This document shows, piece by piece, positions 7,081-15,851 of a stretch of 44,586 nt of DNA. The first letter of the stretch is position 1, and every line of letters begins with the position of its first letter. The stretch is taken from positions 1 through 44,586 of the forward strand of contig CAAGFE010000057.1 in the NCBI GenBank assembly GCA_900769075.1, in the 5' to 3' direction. Under the pieces are notes generated by a model. It had not been told where the DNA came from. It made no database searches and saw only the letters and a program-made list of their open reading frames with translations. The position numbers were made by a program, and so were the translations under genes. The DNA is from Clostridia bacterium. GTDB taxonomy: Bacteria > Bacillota > Clostridia > Christensenellales > Aristaeellaceae.

Positions 7081-8877
7081 TTAAGCCGCCTCGTTCGGCC
7101 TGTCAAACTGTGCGTGATACAGCTCGTAGTACATGCCCTTCTGGCGGAGCAGCGCCTCGTGGGTGCCGCGTTCCACAATGCGGCCCTTGTCCATCACCAG
7201 GATGCAGTCCGCCCCCGTGATGGTCGACAGCCGGTGGGCGATCACAAAGCAGGTGCGCCCGTGCATCAGCTGAAGCATCGCCGATTGAATCTGGCGCTCC
7301 GTCTGGGTATCCACGTTGGAGGTCGCCTCGTCCAGGATCAGCATGCTGGAATCGATCAGCATTGCCCGGGCGATGGTCAGCAGCTGCTTTTGTCCCTTGG
7401 AGATGCTGCTGCCGCTGCCGGTCACGATGGTGTCGTAGCCCTGGGGCAGGGACATGATCATGTCGTGGATGTGGGCCGCCTTGGCCGCGCGCTCCACATC
7501 CTCGCGGGTCACGCCGTCGCGCCCGTAGGCAATGTTCTCAAACACGGTGCCATCAAAGAGCCAGGTGTCCTGAAGCACCATGGTGAACTGCCTGCGCAGC
7601 TCGTCCCGCTTGAGATTGCGAATGTCGATGCCGTCCAGCAGGATCGCGCCGGAGGAAACGTCGTAGAAGCGCATCAGCAGGTTGATGAGTGTTGTCTTGC
7701 CGCAGCCTGTTTCGCCGACGATGGCGATCACCTTGCCGGGCTGCGCGGTGAAGCTCACATGATGGAGCACGGTGGTATCCGGCGTGTAGCCGAAGGAAAC
7801 GTCCAGGAATTCCACCTGACCCTTGCAATCGCCGATGGAAATCGCGTCCGGCGCATCGGCGGTCTCCGGCTCCAGGGCCAGCAGGCCCAGCACCCGCTCC
7901 GCCGCCGCCAGCGAGGACTGAATCTCGCTGAGGATGTTGGCAAACTCGTTGATCGGCCCGGAGAACTTGCGGGAATACAGCACGAAGCTGCTCACGTTGC
8001 CCAGAGTGATGCCGCCTGCCATGTACAAAAGCGCGCCAAAGATGCTCACCGCCGCCAGGGACAGGTTGTTGATCAGGTTCACCGTGGGGCCGGTGACGGC
8101 AGCCGTGTGATCCGCATGCCAGGAGGCATGAACGGCATTATTGTTATGGGTGCGGAAACGCTCGTTGAACTCCGCCTCCTGATGGTACGCGCGGATGGTT
8201 TTCAGCCCGCTGACCGCCTCCTCGGCGTAACCGTTCATCGCGCCCAGCATCCGGCTGCGCTTGGAGAACAGAGGACGAACGATCTTGGCGCGCCAGCGGG
8301 TCACGCCGATGGAGCAGGGGATCGTGACCAGAAAGATCAGCAGCATCTGCGGCGCGATGGTCAGCATCATGACGAAGCTGCCCACCACCGTGATCAGGCT
8401 GGACAGGATCTGCGTCAGGTCGGTGGAGAGGGTCGCGCCGACGGTGTCCACATCGTAGGACAGGATGGAGATGACGTCGCCCGTCTGATACTGGTCGAAG
8501 AAGGAGATCGGCAGCTCCGTCATGTGGTCGAACAGATCCTTGCGCATCTTGTTGACCACATTGCGGGACAGGCGGATCATGATGGCGCTCAGCCCCCAGG
8601 AGGTCAGGGACGTGATGGCCGCCAGCAGAATCATCAGGATCACATATTTGATAACCGTCGGGAACTGGACGCCTGCTTCACACTCGATGGCGTCGATGGC
8701 CGCGCCGCTCAGCTTGGGTGACAGCAGCCCCAGCAGATTGCCGAGCACGGATATGATGGCGGCGCTGATGATGATCCATTGGTATTTTGCCAGGTATCGC
8801 CACAGTTTCATCAGCACAATGCTGGTTTTTTCCTTGGGCTTTGCAAAGGCAGGGCCACGGCCGGGGCCTTTGTTCAT
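7081..8877 (-). CDS. Heterodimeric ABC exporter, subunit with intact ATPase site
   Basis: A 598-residue half-transporter: six membrane segments in roughly the first 330 residues, then a nucleotide-binding domain. Walker A is GETGCGKTT, the signature is ISKGQKQ, Walker B with the catalytic Glu is MLILDEATSNVD, and the switch His is in IAHRLSTI. This is the consensus-site half of a TM287/288- or LmrCD-like heterodimer. Its ATG overlaps the stop of the upstream ABC gene by 4 bases (ATGA), with GGGAGGTGA 6 nt upstream. Exporters of this type under MarR control usually expel drugs or peptides; the substrate is not predictable. Confidence 0.93.
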   Translation of the reverse strand: MNKGPGRGPAFAKPKEKTSIVLMKLWRYLAKYQWIIISAAIISVLGNLLGLLSPKLSGAAIDAIECEAGVQFPTVIKYVILMILLAAITSLTSWGLSAIMIRLSRNVVNKMRKDLFDHMTELPISFFDQYQTGDVISILSYDVDTVGATLSTDLTQILSSLITVVGSFVMMLTIAPQMLLIFLVTIPCSIGVTRWRAKIVRPLFSKRSRMLGAMNGYAEEAVSGLKTIRAYHQEAEFNERFRTHNNNAVHASWHADHTAAVTGPTVNLINNLSLAAVSIFGALLYMAGGITLGNVSSFVLYSRKFSGPINEFANILSEIQSSLAAAERVLGLLALEPETADAPDAISIGDCKGQVEFLDVSFGYTPDTTVLHHVSFTAQPGKVIAIVGETGCGKTTLINLLMRFYDVSSGAILLDGIDIRNLKRDELRRQFTMVLQDTWLFDGTVFENIAYGRDGVTREDVERAAKAAHIHDMIMSLPQGYDTIVTGSGSSISKGQKQLLTIARAMLIDSSMLILDEATSNVDTQTERQIQSAMLQLMHGRTCFVIAHRLSTITGADCILVMDKGRIVERGTHEALLRQKGMYYELYHAQFDRPNEAA

Positions 8878-10583
8878 GCCGCGTCACCTCCCAACTGAAG
8901 CATGCAAAGTTCGCGGTACATCGGGCACGACGCCACCAGCTCGTCATGGGTGCCCTGACCGACAATGCGCCCCTTGTCCATCACCAGAATCTGGTCGGCT
9001 GCCATCACGGAGGACACGCGCTGGGCAACGATCACGGTGGTTGCCTGGCCGTGCCGCTCCCGCAGGGCATGGCGCAGCGCCCGATCCGTGCGGAAGTCCA
9101 GCGCGGAGGAGCAGTCATCCAGCAGCAGAATCCGCGGATCACCCGCCAGGGCACGGCTGATGAGCACCCGCTGCTGCTGTCCGCCGGACAGATTGCGCCC
9201 CCGGACATTCAGCGCGTAATCCAGCACGCCCTCCTTCTGGTAGATGAAGGAGGCCTGGGCGCAGTCGATGGCGTCGCGGATGGCCTCATCGTCAATGTCC
9301 CGCCCGAAGCGGATGTTCTCCCGCAGGGTGTCAGCCATCAGGAAGTCGGACTGGAACACGATGCCCAGACGGCTGTGCAGCTCTTCGGGGGTCAGGGACT
9401 GGATCGGCCGGCCGTTCAGCCGGATCTCGCCCTTGTCCGCATCGTACTGGCGCATCAGCAGCGCCAGCAGGGTTGATTTGCCTGATCCCGTCGGCCCGAT
9501 GATCCCCAGGGTCTGCCCATGCCTGGCCCGGAAGGTCAGGTCGCTGACATTGTCATAGTTCTTGTTGTAGGAGAAGCTGACGTGATCGAAAACGATGTGC
9601 TCCTCTTCCGCCGCGGCGGGCAGTGCCTGCTGCGCCAGATCGACCGGAGTCAGCAGGATCTCCTCAATACGCCGGGCGCTGGCGCTGCCCTTGGAATACA
9701 TCACGAAGATGCGGGTGATCATCAGCAGCGCGTTCAGGATGATGGTGAAGTAGGACAGGAACGCGATGATGGTGCCCGGCAGCGAGGCGCCGATGTGTAC
9801 GCGGTAGGCGCCAACCAGCACCACCACAGCCAGGCCGGAATTGAGCACGAAGGACGTCAGCGGCCCGACCTTGGCCATGGTCAGATCGGCGGTGCGCTGA
9901 CGGGCAGCCAGATCATCGTTGACCGCACCGAAGGAATCCCGCTCCCATTGGGTGCGGGACAGGGCGCGGATGACCCGGGCGCCGGACATGTTCTCCTGCA
10001 CCTTACGCACCATGTGGTCCTGACCTTCCTGCACGCGGGTGAAGAGCGGCACGCCCTTTTTGGAGGACCACAGGGTGATCAGCGCCAGCAGCGGCAGGGT
10101 CGCAATCAGCACCAGGGTCAGGGACAGATCCAGCGTCAGGGACACGATGATGCCGCCGAAGAGCAGCATGGGCGCGCGAATACCCAGGCGCTGCATGCGG
10201 TCGATCATGTTGTGCACGTTATAGGTGTCGGAGGTCAGGCGGGACACCAGAGAGGCGTCGGTTGCCGCATCCTGCTGGGCTGCGGAGAGCGAAGTCACCT
10301 TGCAGAACAGGTCAAATCTCAGCTTCCGGGTGATCTCCCTGGAGATGTTGGTGGACATGCGGTTCGCGCAGCAGTTTCCGAGCCAGGCAAGCCCGGCGCA
10401 GAGAATCATGCCCAAGCCCATCATCCATACGCCGGTGCGGTCGCCGGCCGCGGCGTAATCATCCAGGATCATGGAGAGCAGGCTGGGCAACATCAGCTCT
10501 GCCACCGTGCCGCCGATCTTGATGCACATCTGCAGGCCGATCCGCGACAGATAGGGCCTTATGTATTGCCAGAGAGTCCGCAA
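8874..10583 (-). CDS. Heterodimeric ABC exporter, subunit with degenerate ATPase site
   Basis: A 569-residue half-transporter (membrane domain, then ATPase). Walker A GPTGSGKST and signature LSGGQQQ are canonical, but the catalytic Glu after Walker B is Asp (ILLLDDCSSALD) and the switch His is Gln (IVAQRVSSV). These two changes identify the non-hydrolysing half of a heterodimer. The start is TTG at 10583, with GGAGG 7 nt upstream; the gene overlaps the end of marR by 25 bases. It is co-transcribed with its partner downstream. Confidence 0.92.
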   Translation of the reverse strand: MRTLWQYIRPYLSRIGLQMCIKIGGTVAELMLPSLLSMILDDYAAAGDRTGVWMMGLGMILCAGLAWLGNCCANRMSTNISREITRKLRFDLFCKVTSLSAAQQDAATDASLVSRLTSDTYNVHNMIDRMQRLGIRAPMLLFGGIIVSLTLDLSLTLVLIATLPLLALITLWSSKKGVPLFTRVQEGQDHMVRKVQENMSGARVIRALSRTQWERDSFGAVNDDLAARQRTADLTMAKVGPLTSFVLNSGLAVVVLVGAYRVHIGASLPGTIIAFLSYFTIILNALLMITRIFVMYSKGSASARRIEEILLTPVDLAQQALPAAAEEEHIVFDHVSFSYNKNYDNVSDLTFRARHGQTLGIIGPTGSGKSTLLALLMRQYDADKGEIRLNGRPIQSLTPEELHSRLGIVFQSDFLMADTLRENIRFGRDIDDEAIRDAIDCAQASFIYQKEGVLDYALNVRGRNLSGGQQQRVLISRALAGDPRILLLDDCSSALDFRTDRALRHALRERHGQATTVIVAQRVSSVMAADQILVMDKGRIVGQGTHDELVASCPMYRELCMLQLGGDAA

Positions 10584-11017
10584 CTGCCTTCCTCCCCCTT
10601 CACATAGTCCTCGGCCCGCTGGGCGATGCGCACCATGAGCGAGGACAGCATTTCCTTTTCCTCTTCGGTGAAATCCCTGGTGAGGTAACTGTTCCAGTCC
10701 CCGTAGCAGCGGAAGAGCCTGTCCTTGAGGGCCAGCGCCTTGTCCGTGGGGAAAACCAGGAGGATTCTTTTGTCCGATGCGGAGGCCTCCCGGCGGACAT
10801 AGCCCTTATCCTCCAATGAGGTCAGCTGGCGGGTCACGGAGGATTTGTTGACGTTCAGCGTTCGCGCCAGTTCCTCCTGGGAAATGCCCGGCTGACGGAA
10901 AAGTGCCGTCAGGTAGGGCGTCTGACAGCCTGCAAGGCCCGTATCAGCCAGCTCGTTTTCCCGGAAACGCATGGCGCAACGGTAGGTGATGGAGATTTGC
11001 CGCATAAAGGGATGCAT
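10559..11017 (-). CDS. MarR-family transcriptional regulator
   Basis: A 152-residue winged-helix repressor. The recognition region reads ISQEELARTLNVNKSSVTRQLTSLEDKGYV, followed by the wing REASASDKRILLVFPT with the D-x-R motif. The ATG at 11017 is preceded by AAAGGCAG; an upstream in-frame Met would start before the promoter. It is first gene of the operon with the two ABC exporter genes and probably represses the operon through the palindrome at 11051-11064, with relief by an exported compound. Ligand unknown. Confidence 0.92.
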   Translation of the reverse strand: MHPFMRQISITYRCAMRFRENELADTGLAGCQTPYLTALFRQPGISQEELARTLNVNKSSVTRQLTSLEDKGYVRREASASDKRILLVFPTDKALALKDRLFRCYGDWNSYLTRDFTEEEKEMLSSLMVRIAQRAEDYVKGEEGSCGLSGNT

Positions 11018-11050
11018 GGGATCACTGCCTTTCAGAAGATGGGACAAAAT

Positions 11051-11064
11051 GTTGCATATGCAAC
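11051..11064. promoter_or_regulatory. Putative MarR operator, 14-bp palindrome
   Basis: A perfect palindrome, GTTGCATATGCAAC, begins 1 base downstream of the -10 box of the marR promoter, where bound protein would block initiation. MarR proteins bind palindromes of this size and commonly autoregulate; the assignment is by position. Confidence 0.7.
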
Positions 11065-11065
11065 T

Positions 11066-11095
11066 ATTGTAACGCATAAGTTTGGTTCCTGTCAA
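11066..11095 (-). promoter_or_regulatory. Promoter of the marR-ABC operon
   Basis: TTGACA (11090-11095) and TACAAT (11066-11071), 18 nt apart, immediately followed by the palindrome. Confidence 0.75.
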
Positions 11096-11149
11096 CCATG
11101 TGCCAGGAACCGAACAAAAAGGATACAATCCATGGCGGGAAGGGGGCCG

Positions 11150-11917
11150 TCAGCCCAGGCCTTCACAGATGAACAGCCCGTATTCCTTGGGCAGGGAGAG
11201 CACGCCGTTCACCATGTGCCTGCCAAACACCTCGAGCAGATCGTCATCAGGGAGATCCGCCAGCACAGTCATGCCTGCCATGGAGCGCAGGTAAGCGATC
11301 AGATCGCTCAGATTCGTCACGTCCAGCGCATCGGGACGCTCCACCATGCGGACCCGGGCGAAATGCTTCGACAACTGTTCGCCGCCGTTTTGCAGCGTGA
11401 ACCGGTGATTCACCGTGCAGGGGAGTCCCAGCATCTCCAGCACCGCTTGGGTTATGCCGTGTTCCCCGAAGGTTGCGGCAAAGAAGCGTCCGTCCGGCTT
11501 CAGCACCCTTCGGATTTCCGCCAGTGCCCGGCTGATGTCCGGCACATGGTAGAGCATCATGTTGGCGATCACCACATCAAAGGAAGTGTCGGGCCAGGGC
11601 AGGGCCATCACGTCGCATTGGGCGTATTCACATGGCAAATGCGCCGTGTTTGTCCGGGCCGTGTCCAGCATGCCCGCAGACAAGTCCGTCAGCGTGACAT
11701 GGCAGTCCTCGGGGAGCGTGACGTCCTGCCACATGCTTCCGGTTCCGCAGCCTGCTTCAAGCACCTGCTCTCCGGGCTGCAGCGCATAATGGCTGACGAT
11801 CCATTCGCCAAAGGGCTCCCTGTTTCGGCTGTATTTCTCGTGGATGCTGATGCGGGTTTCCAGCCGCTCGCTGCTGGCATATTGGTTGTTGACCACCTGG
11901 CGGTCTGCGATGCTCAT
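11150..11917 (-). CDS. Class I SAM-dependent methyltransferase
   Basis: A 255-residue UbiE/Methyltransf_11-like enzyme. Motif I is VLEAGCGTGSM, the motif II acid region is HVTLTDLSAGML, and the catalytic-core strand is FDVVIANMMLYHVPDISRALAEI, then GRFFAATFGEHG. The ATG at 11917 is preferred to one 6 bases upstream because AAGGAG then lies 7 nt rather than 1 nt away. It follows the radical SAM gene by 15 bases in one operon. The methyl acceptor is unknown. Confidence 0.88.
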   Translation of the reverse strand: MSIADRQVVNNQYASSERLETRISIHEKYSRNREPFGEWIVSHYALQPGEQVLEAGCGTGSMWQDVTLPEDCHVTLTDLSAGMLDTARTNTAHLPCEYAQCDVMALPWPDTSFDVVIANMMLYHVPDISRALAEIRRVLKPDGRFFAATFGEHGITQAVLEMLGLPCTVNHRFTLQNGGEQLSKHFARVRMVERPDALDVTNLSDLIAYLRSMAGMTVLADLPDDDLLEVFGRHMVNGVLSLPKEYGLFICEGLG

Positions 11918-11932
11918 GGGCATTCTCCTTCT

Positions 11933-12820
11933 TCAGTCAAGAAAGCTGGTCTGTACCGGCATGCGGGCGAACATCTCCCGGTTGATGTCGGAGAAGCGCC
12001 AGTGGAGGTGCTGACGCTCGCATTCGGCGCGGAAGCAGTCAAACAGCCGCTCCGCGTCGGGCACTGCCAGCTCGTAGGCGTTCCCGTAGCGGCGCAGATA
12101 CTGGCTGCGGACTCCGGGAAAATCCCTTTCCAGCGCATCAAAGTAGTATTCCCGGTTGCCGGTGCGCAGCGTCATGCCGAAGAAGCACACCACAAACCGT
12201 CCGCCGTTGTCGGCTGTCATCCGGACGATCTGCCGGAGGTTCTCCTCGCTGTCCGTCAGGAAGGGCAGCACAGGATTGAGCCAGACGCCCGTGAATACGC
12301 CATGCGCCGCCAGTGTGCGGATGGCTGCGAAACGTTCCGACGTGACGGACACGCGCGGCTCGATTTTGCGGCAGAGCGCATCCTCCGCGCAGGTAACGGT
12401 CATCCTCGCGCAGACGGGAGCATTCCGGCTGATGTCCGCCAGCAGCGCCGCATCCCGGGCGCAGAGGGCGGATTTGGTCGTGAACGCCGCCCCGAACCGG
12501 TACCTGCGGATCAGCTCCAATGCCTGGTGTGTTAGGAGAAGCTCCCGTTCCAGCGGATTGTAGGGGTCGCTCATGCTGCCCATGGTGATCACGCCTGGGG
12601 AACGTTTCCCGCGCAACTCGCTTTCCAAAAGGGCAATCGCGTTTTCCTTGGGCCGGACGGCATCAAAGCGGTCGATCTGGTAGCAGACAGAGCGGGAATC
12701 GCAGTAGATACACCCATGGGGGCAGCCGCGATAGATGTTCATGTTCCAATCCGCGTAGAAGAATTCCTCCATGCTGGCTTTCAACGGGGTCAGCAGATGC
12801 TTGGCGATGAGCGGTTCCAT
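11933..12820 (-). CDS. Radical SAM protein (SplB-like)
   Basis: A 295-residue radical SAM enzyme. The cluster-binding motif CPHGCIYC supplies C33, C37 and C40 (C-x3-C-x2-C), followed by a partial TIM barrel (GVITMGSMSDPYNPLERELLLT, AFTTKS, GVWLNPVLPFLTDSEENL). This architecture is shared with proteins annotated as SplB-like or Rv2578c-like, whose substrates are unknown. It is first in an operon with a methyltransferase, which hints that both modify one target, but this is inference. Confidence 0.88.
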   Translation of the reverse strand: MEPLIAKHLLTPLKASMEEFFYADWNMNIYRGCPHGCIYCDSRSVCYQIDRFDAVRPKENAIALLESELRGKRSPGVITMGSMSDPYNPLERELLLTHQALELIRRYRFGAAFTTKSALCARDAALLADISRNAPVCARMTVTCAEDALCRKIEPRVSVTSERFAAIRTLAAHGVFTGVWLNPVLPFLTDSEENLRQIVRMTADNGGRFVVCFFGMTLRTGNREYYFDALERDFPGVRSQYLRRYGNAYELAVPDAERLFDCFRAECERQHLHWRFSDINREMFARMPVQTSFLD

Positions 12821-12845
12821 CGGGCTTCACCGTCCTTCCAGGGCT

Positions 12846-12874
12846 ATTCTATCGCCATTGACCGGGAATGTCAA
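12846..12874 (-). promoter_or_regulatory. Promoter for the radical SAM-methyltransferase pair
   Basis: TTGACA (12869-12874) and TAGAAT (12846-12851), 17 nt apart; leader under 25 nt. Confidence 0.75.
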
Positions 12875-12897
12875 GACATAGGCGAAATGATGTTCGC

Positions 12898-12927
12898 TTG
12901 ATGTTTCCTATCCGGAAGGCGTATAAT
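12898..12927 (+). promoter_or_regulatory. Promoter for murC
   Basis: TTGATG (12898-12903) and TATAAT (12922-12927), 18 nt apart. It diverges from the radical SAM promoter, whose -35 is 24 bases away. Confidence 0.7.
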
Positions 12928-12968
12928 AGCAAAGGGTTCACAACGATGACAACGGGAGCGCATGCTAC

Positions 12969-14369
12969 ATGAAGATTCCTCATATCCGCGAATATGCGGG
13001 GAAGCACATCCATATGATCGGTATCGGCGGCTCCAGCATGTCCGGCCTGGCGCAGATGCTGATTTCGAAGGGCTATCAGGTGTCCGGCTCCGACCGCACG
13101 GAGGGCTACCTCATCGGCGACGTCCGCGCAGCCGGCGCAAAGGTGTATATCGGCCATGCCGCCCAGCAGGTGCATGGGGCGGATCTGGTGGTTTTCACCG
13201 GCGCCGCCTCCGTCGACAACCCGGAGCGCATGGAGGCCGACCGGCTGGGCATTCCGTCCATTGAGCGCAGCGTGCTGCTCGGTCAGCTGATGGAAGGCTA
13301 TGAGCAGGCTGTGGGCATCTGCGGCGCCCATGGCAAGACCAGCACCACCTCCATGCTTTCTCAGATGCTGGTGGAATGCGGCCTGGATCCGTCCGTCCAT
13401 ATCGGCGGCAAGCTGGATGCCATCGGCGGCTCCACCCGCATCGGCTCGGGCAAGGCCTTTTTGGCGGAAGCCTGCGAATTCCGCCGTTCCTTCCTGGAAA
13501 TGAAGCCGACCATCGCCGTGGTGCTCAACATCGACGCGGATCATCTGGACTGCTACAAGGACATCGACGAGATTGAAGCCACCTTCGGGCAGTTCATGCA
13601 TCTGCTGCCGGAGGACGGCGTGTGCATCGGCAAGGGCACCGACGAGCGGGTGGTGCGACAGATGAAAACGCTCCGGTGCCGCACGCTGACCTTCGGGCTG
13701 ACCGAGGACTGCGATTTCTATCCCGCCAGCCTCCAAACGGATGACCGCGGCTATGCCTCCTACGACCTGATGGGGGAGGGCAAGTTGCTGGGCCATGTGA
13801 AAATGGCGGTACCCGGTGACTTCAACGTGGAGAACGGCCTGGCCGCGCTTTGCTGCGCTTATGTCCTCCATGCGGATATGCCAAAGGCAATCGAAAGCCT
13901 GGGGCGCTTCACCGGCGCCCACCGCCGCTTTGAATTGACCGACGTCATTGACGGCGCGGAAATCTTCCATGACTATGGGCATAATCCCACGGAAATGCGC
14001 AACGCGGTGTCCATCGCCCGCAAGCGCTGCAAGGGCACGCTGTACGCCGTGATGCAGCCCCATACCTTCAGCCGGGTGAGAACGCTGTTCAGCGATTATC
14101 TCACCTGCACCGAGGAAGCGGACGTCACCGTGGTCATGGACATCTGCGCGGCCCGCGAGAAGGATCCCGGCGATCTGAACAGCGGCATGCTGGTGGAGGG
14201 CATGAAGGCCCACGGCCTCAACGCCGTGTGGACGCCTTCCTTCGATGATACGGAGAAGTATCTGCGCGATCACCTCAAGCCCGGCGATCTTGCCATCACC
14301 ATGGGCTGCGGCGACGTGAACATGCTCAACGAGCAGATTCATCAGCACGAGCTGGCGAAGAACAAGTAA
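12969..14369 (+). CDS. murC: UDP-N-acetylmuramate--L-alanine ligase-type Mur ligase
   Basis: A 466-residue cytoplasmic ATP-dependent amino-acid ligase of cell-wall synthesis. The N-terminal UDP-sugar-binding domain has HMIGIGGSSMSGLAQ; the ATPase loop is GAHGKTSTT (119-127); the central domain has NIDADHLD; the C-terminal domain has HDYGHNPTE. The region normally E-x-D-E-S-D reads EACEFRR at 167-173, so the usual acidic pair is altered, as I recall for clostridial MurC homologues. GGGAG lies 10 nt upstream. It could be the sole MurC or a paralogue. Confidence 0.85.
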   Translation: MKIPHIREYAGKHIHMIGIGGSSMSGLAQMLISKGYQVSGSDRTEGYLIGDVRAAGAKVYIGHAAQQVHGADLVVFTGAASVDNPERMEADRLGIPSIERSVLLGQLMEGYEQAVGICGAHGKTSTTSMLSQMLVECGLDPSVHIGGKLDAIGGSTRIGSGKAFLAEACEFRRSFLEMKPTIAVVLNIDADHLDCYKDIDEIEATFGQFMHLLPEDGVCIGKGTDERVVRQMKTLRCRTLTFGLTEDCDFYPASLQTDDRGYASYDLMGEGKLLGHVKMAVPGDFNVENGLAALCCAYVLHADMPKAIESLGRFTGAHRRFELTDVIDGAEIFHDYGHNPTEMRNAVSIARKRCKGTLYAVMQPHTFSRVRTLFSDYLTCTEEADVTVVMDICAAREKDPGDLNSGMLVEGMKAHGLNAVWTPSFDDTEKYLRDHLKPGDLAITMGCGDVNMLNEQIHQHELAKNK

Positions 14370-14384
14370 ATCCCAAATGCAAGG

Positions 14385-14412
14385 CGGCGCTGTTCATATC
14401 AGAACAGCGCCG
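14385..14412. terminator. Convergent terminator between murC and the DUF554 gene
   Basis: An 11-bp stem (CGGCGCTGTTC and complement) with a 6-nt loop. The right arm and the stop codon in the loop belong to the DUF554 gene. T tracts are weak on both sides. Confidence 0.6.
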
Positions 14413-15088
14413 TCAGCGGGATGTAGGCCATGGGCAGGAAAATCGCCGGGAGCATGTTGCCCACGGGGATGTGCTTGTCGTAAATCATGTTCAGCCCGAT
14501 GCCCATGATGAGCAGCCCGCCCACCGCGCTCATTTCGGTGATGATGGGCGTGGTCAGCAGCGGCTCGATCCACATGGCCAGCAGCGCAATGGAGCCCTGA
14601 TAGACCAGCACCGCCAGCGCGGACAAGCCCACGCCGATGCCCATGCTGCTGGCAAAAATGATGGCGAACACGCCGTCCAGGATGGATTTGGCGATCAGGG
14701 TGGAGTGATCCCCGCGAAGGCCGCTGTCCATGGAGCCGACGATGGCCATCGCCCCCACGCAGAACACCAGCGACGCGGTCACGAAGCCCTTTGCGATGCT
14801 GCCTTCCGCCCCGTTGGGGGAAACCCTGCGTTCGATGGACTTGCCCAGGTCATTCAGCCGCTGTTCGATGTCAATCCACGCGCCGAGCAGACTGCCGATG
14901 ACCATGCAGATGATCACGCAGGTGATGTCAGCGGTTTTGACGGCGCTGGACAGACCGATCAGGATGACGCACAGGCCCTGGCCCTGACCGATGCTGTCCT
15001 GAAGACGCTGGGGGATGCCCTTGCGCAGCAGCAGACCGATCAGCGTGCCCACCAGAATCGCGCCGGCGTTTATCAGCGTGCCGATCAT
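14399..15088 (-). CDS. DUF554 family membrane protein
   Basis: A 229-residue integral membrane protein of unknown function with about six or seven hydrophobic segments. The N-terminal MIGTLINAGAILVGTLIGLLL and the following G-I-P-x-R-L-Q-D-S-I-G-Q-G-Q-G-L-C are diagnostic of DUF554 (YdfK-like) proteins. Start 15088 gives GGAGG a 7-nt spacing; an ATG 3 bases upstream is equally possible. It lies 91 bases downstream of rpmA, after that operon's terminator. A transport role has been guessed for the family but nothing here supports a substrate. Confidence 0.88.
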   Translation of the reverse strand: MIGTLINAGAILVGTLIGLLLRKGIPQRLQDSIGQGQGLCVILIGLSSAVKTADITCVIICMVIGSLLGAWIDIEQRLNDLGKSIERRVSPNGAEGSIAKGFVTASLVFCVGAMAIVGSMDSGLRGDHSTLIAKSILDGVFAIIFASSMGIGVGLSALAVLVYQGSIALLAMWIEPLLTTPIITEMSAVGGLLIMGIGLNMIYDKHIPVGNMLPAIFLPMAYIPLTALF

Positions 15089-15116
15089 CATCTCACCTCC
15101 AGAAAAAAACATGGAA

Positions 15117-15149
15117 AAGCCTGCCCGAGCGATTGCAGCGGACAGGCTT
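15117..15149 (-). terminator. Terminator of the rplU-prp-rpmA operon
   Basis: An 11-bp stem (AAGCCTGTCCG with CGGGCAGGCTT, one G-U pair) with an 11-nt loop and TTTT afterwards on the minus strand, 30 bases past the rpmA stop. Confidence 0.8.
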
Positions 15150-15178
15150 CTTTGTGTGCTTATCGAGCAGCGGCGTGA

Positions 15179-15475
15179 TTACTCAGCAGCTTCGGTCTCG
15201 ACGGGATAGACAGAAACCTGCTTCTTGTCGCGGCCCAGACGCTCAAAGCGCACAATGCCGTCAACCAGGGCAAACAGGGTATCGTCCTTGCCGATGCCGA
15301 CGTTCTTGCCGGGGTGGATCTTGGTGCCGCGCTGGCGGACCAGGATGTTGCCAGCCAGGGAGAACTGGCCGTCAGCACGCTTCGGGCCAAGGCGCTTGGA
15401 TTCGCTGTCGCGGCCGTTGCGGGTAGAACCAACGCCCTTCTTGTGAGCGAACAGCTGAAGATTCATCTTCATCAT
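15179..15475 (-). CDS. rpmA: 50S ribosomal protein L27
   Basis: A 98-residue ribosomal protein whose N-terminus reaches the peptidyl-transferase centre. It has the Firmicutes extension MMKMNLQLF before AHKKGVGSTRNGRDS; Prp protease cuts after F9. Conserved SKRLG, GNILVRQRGTKIHPG and GKDDTLFAL follow. The ATG at 15475 has GGAGG 8 nt upstream; in-frame ATGs also occur at 15472 and 15466. Last gene of rplU-prp-rpmA. Confidence 0.97.
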   Translation of the reverse strand: MMKMNLQLFAHKKGVGSTRNGRDSESKRLGPKRADGQFSLAGNILVRQRGTKIHPGKNVGIGKDDTLFALVDGIVRFERLGRDKKQVSVYPVETEAAE

Positions 15476-15512
15476 GGTATTATCCTCCGATTTCAGAATG
15501 GTGGTCGGTTTC

Positions 15513-15851
15513 TCACCGAACCCTGCGGACGGTGAGCCGTACATAGTCGGGGTAAGCCTGTGCGATGTTTTCAAGCCCAATGTGGAGCGCAGAGAGCAGC
15601 AGCTGTGCGTCATGCCGTTGATCTTCCGTCATGTGCTGAGGAAGCATCACTTCCAGGAAGCCGTCCTCACCGCCGCGCTCGGCAGGGGAGAGCTTCAAAA
15701 GCTGGCACAGCGCGTTCTCCGTGGTGATCACGAGTGACGAGATGCCCGCGCAGACGATGTCGCTGCCTTCCTCCGCGTAGCCCGAATGTCCCTTGATGGA
15801 AAACCCGGTGATGCGGGAGGCGCTGTCCACAAAGAGTGTACACCTGGTCAT
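15513..15851 (-). CDS. prp: Ribosomal-processing cysteine protease Prp
   Basis: A 112-residue cysteine protease (YsxB/Prp) that removes the N-terminal extension of L27. The catalytic His is H22 in KGHSGYAEEGSD and the catalytic Cys is C34 in DIVCAGISSL. Its start overlaps the rplU stop by one base (TGATG), so translation is coupled. It sits between rplU and rpmA, the standard Firmicutes position. Confidence 0.95.
   Translation of the reverse strand: MTRCTLFVDSASRITGFSIKGHSGYAEEGSDIVCAGISSLVITTENALCQLLKLSPAERGGEDGFLEVMLPQHMTEDQRHDAQLLLSALHIGLENIAQAYPDYVRLTVRRVR

Noticed and set aside
5590..8721. A long plus-strand open frame opposite the UPF0210, ACT and ABC genes
   Set aside because: His/Gly/Ala-rich shadow with no motifs; the minus-strand genes are certain.
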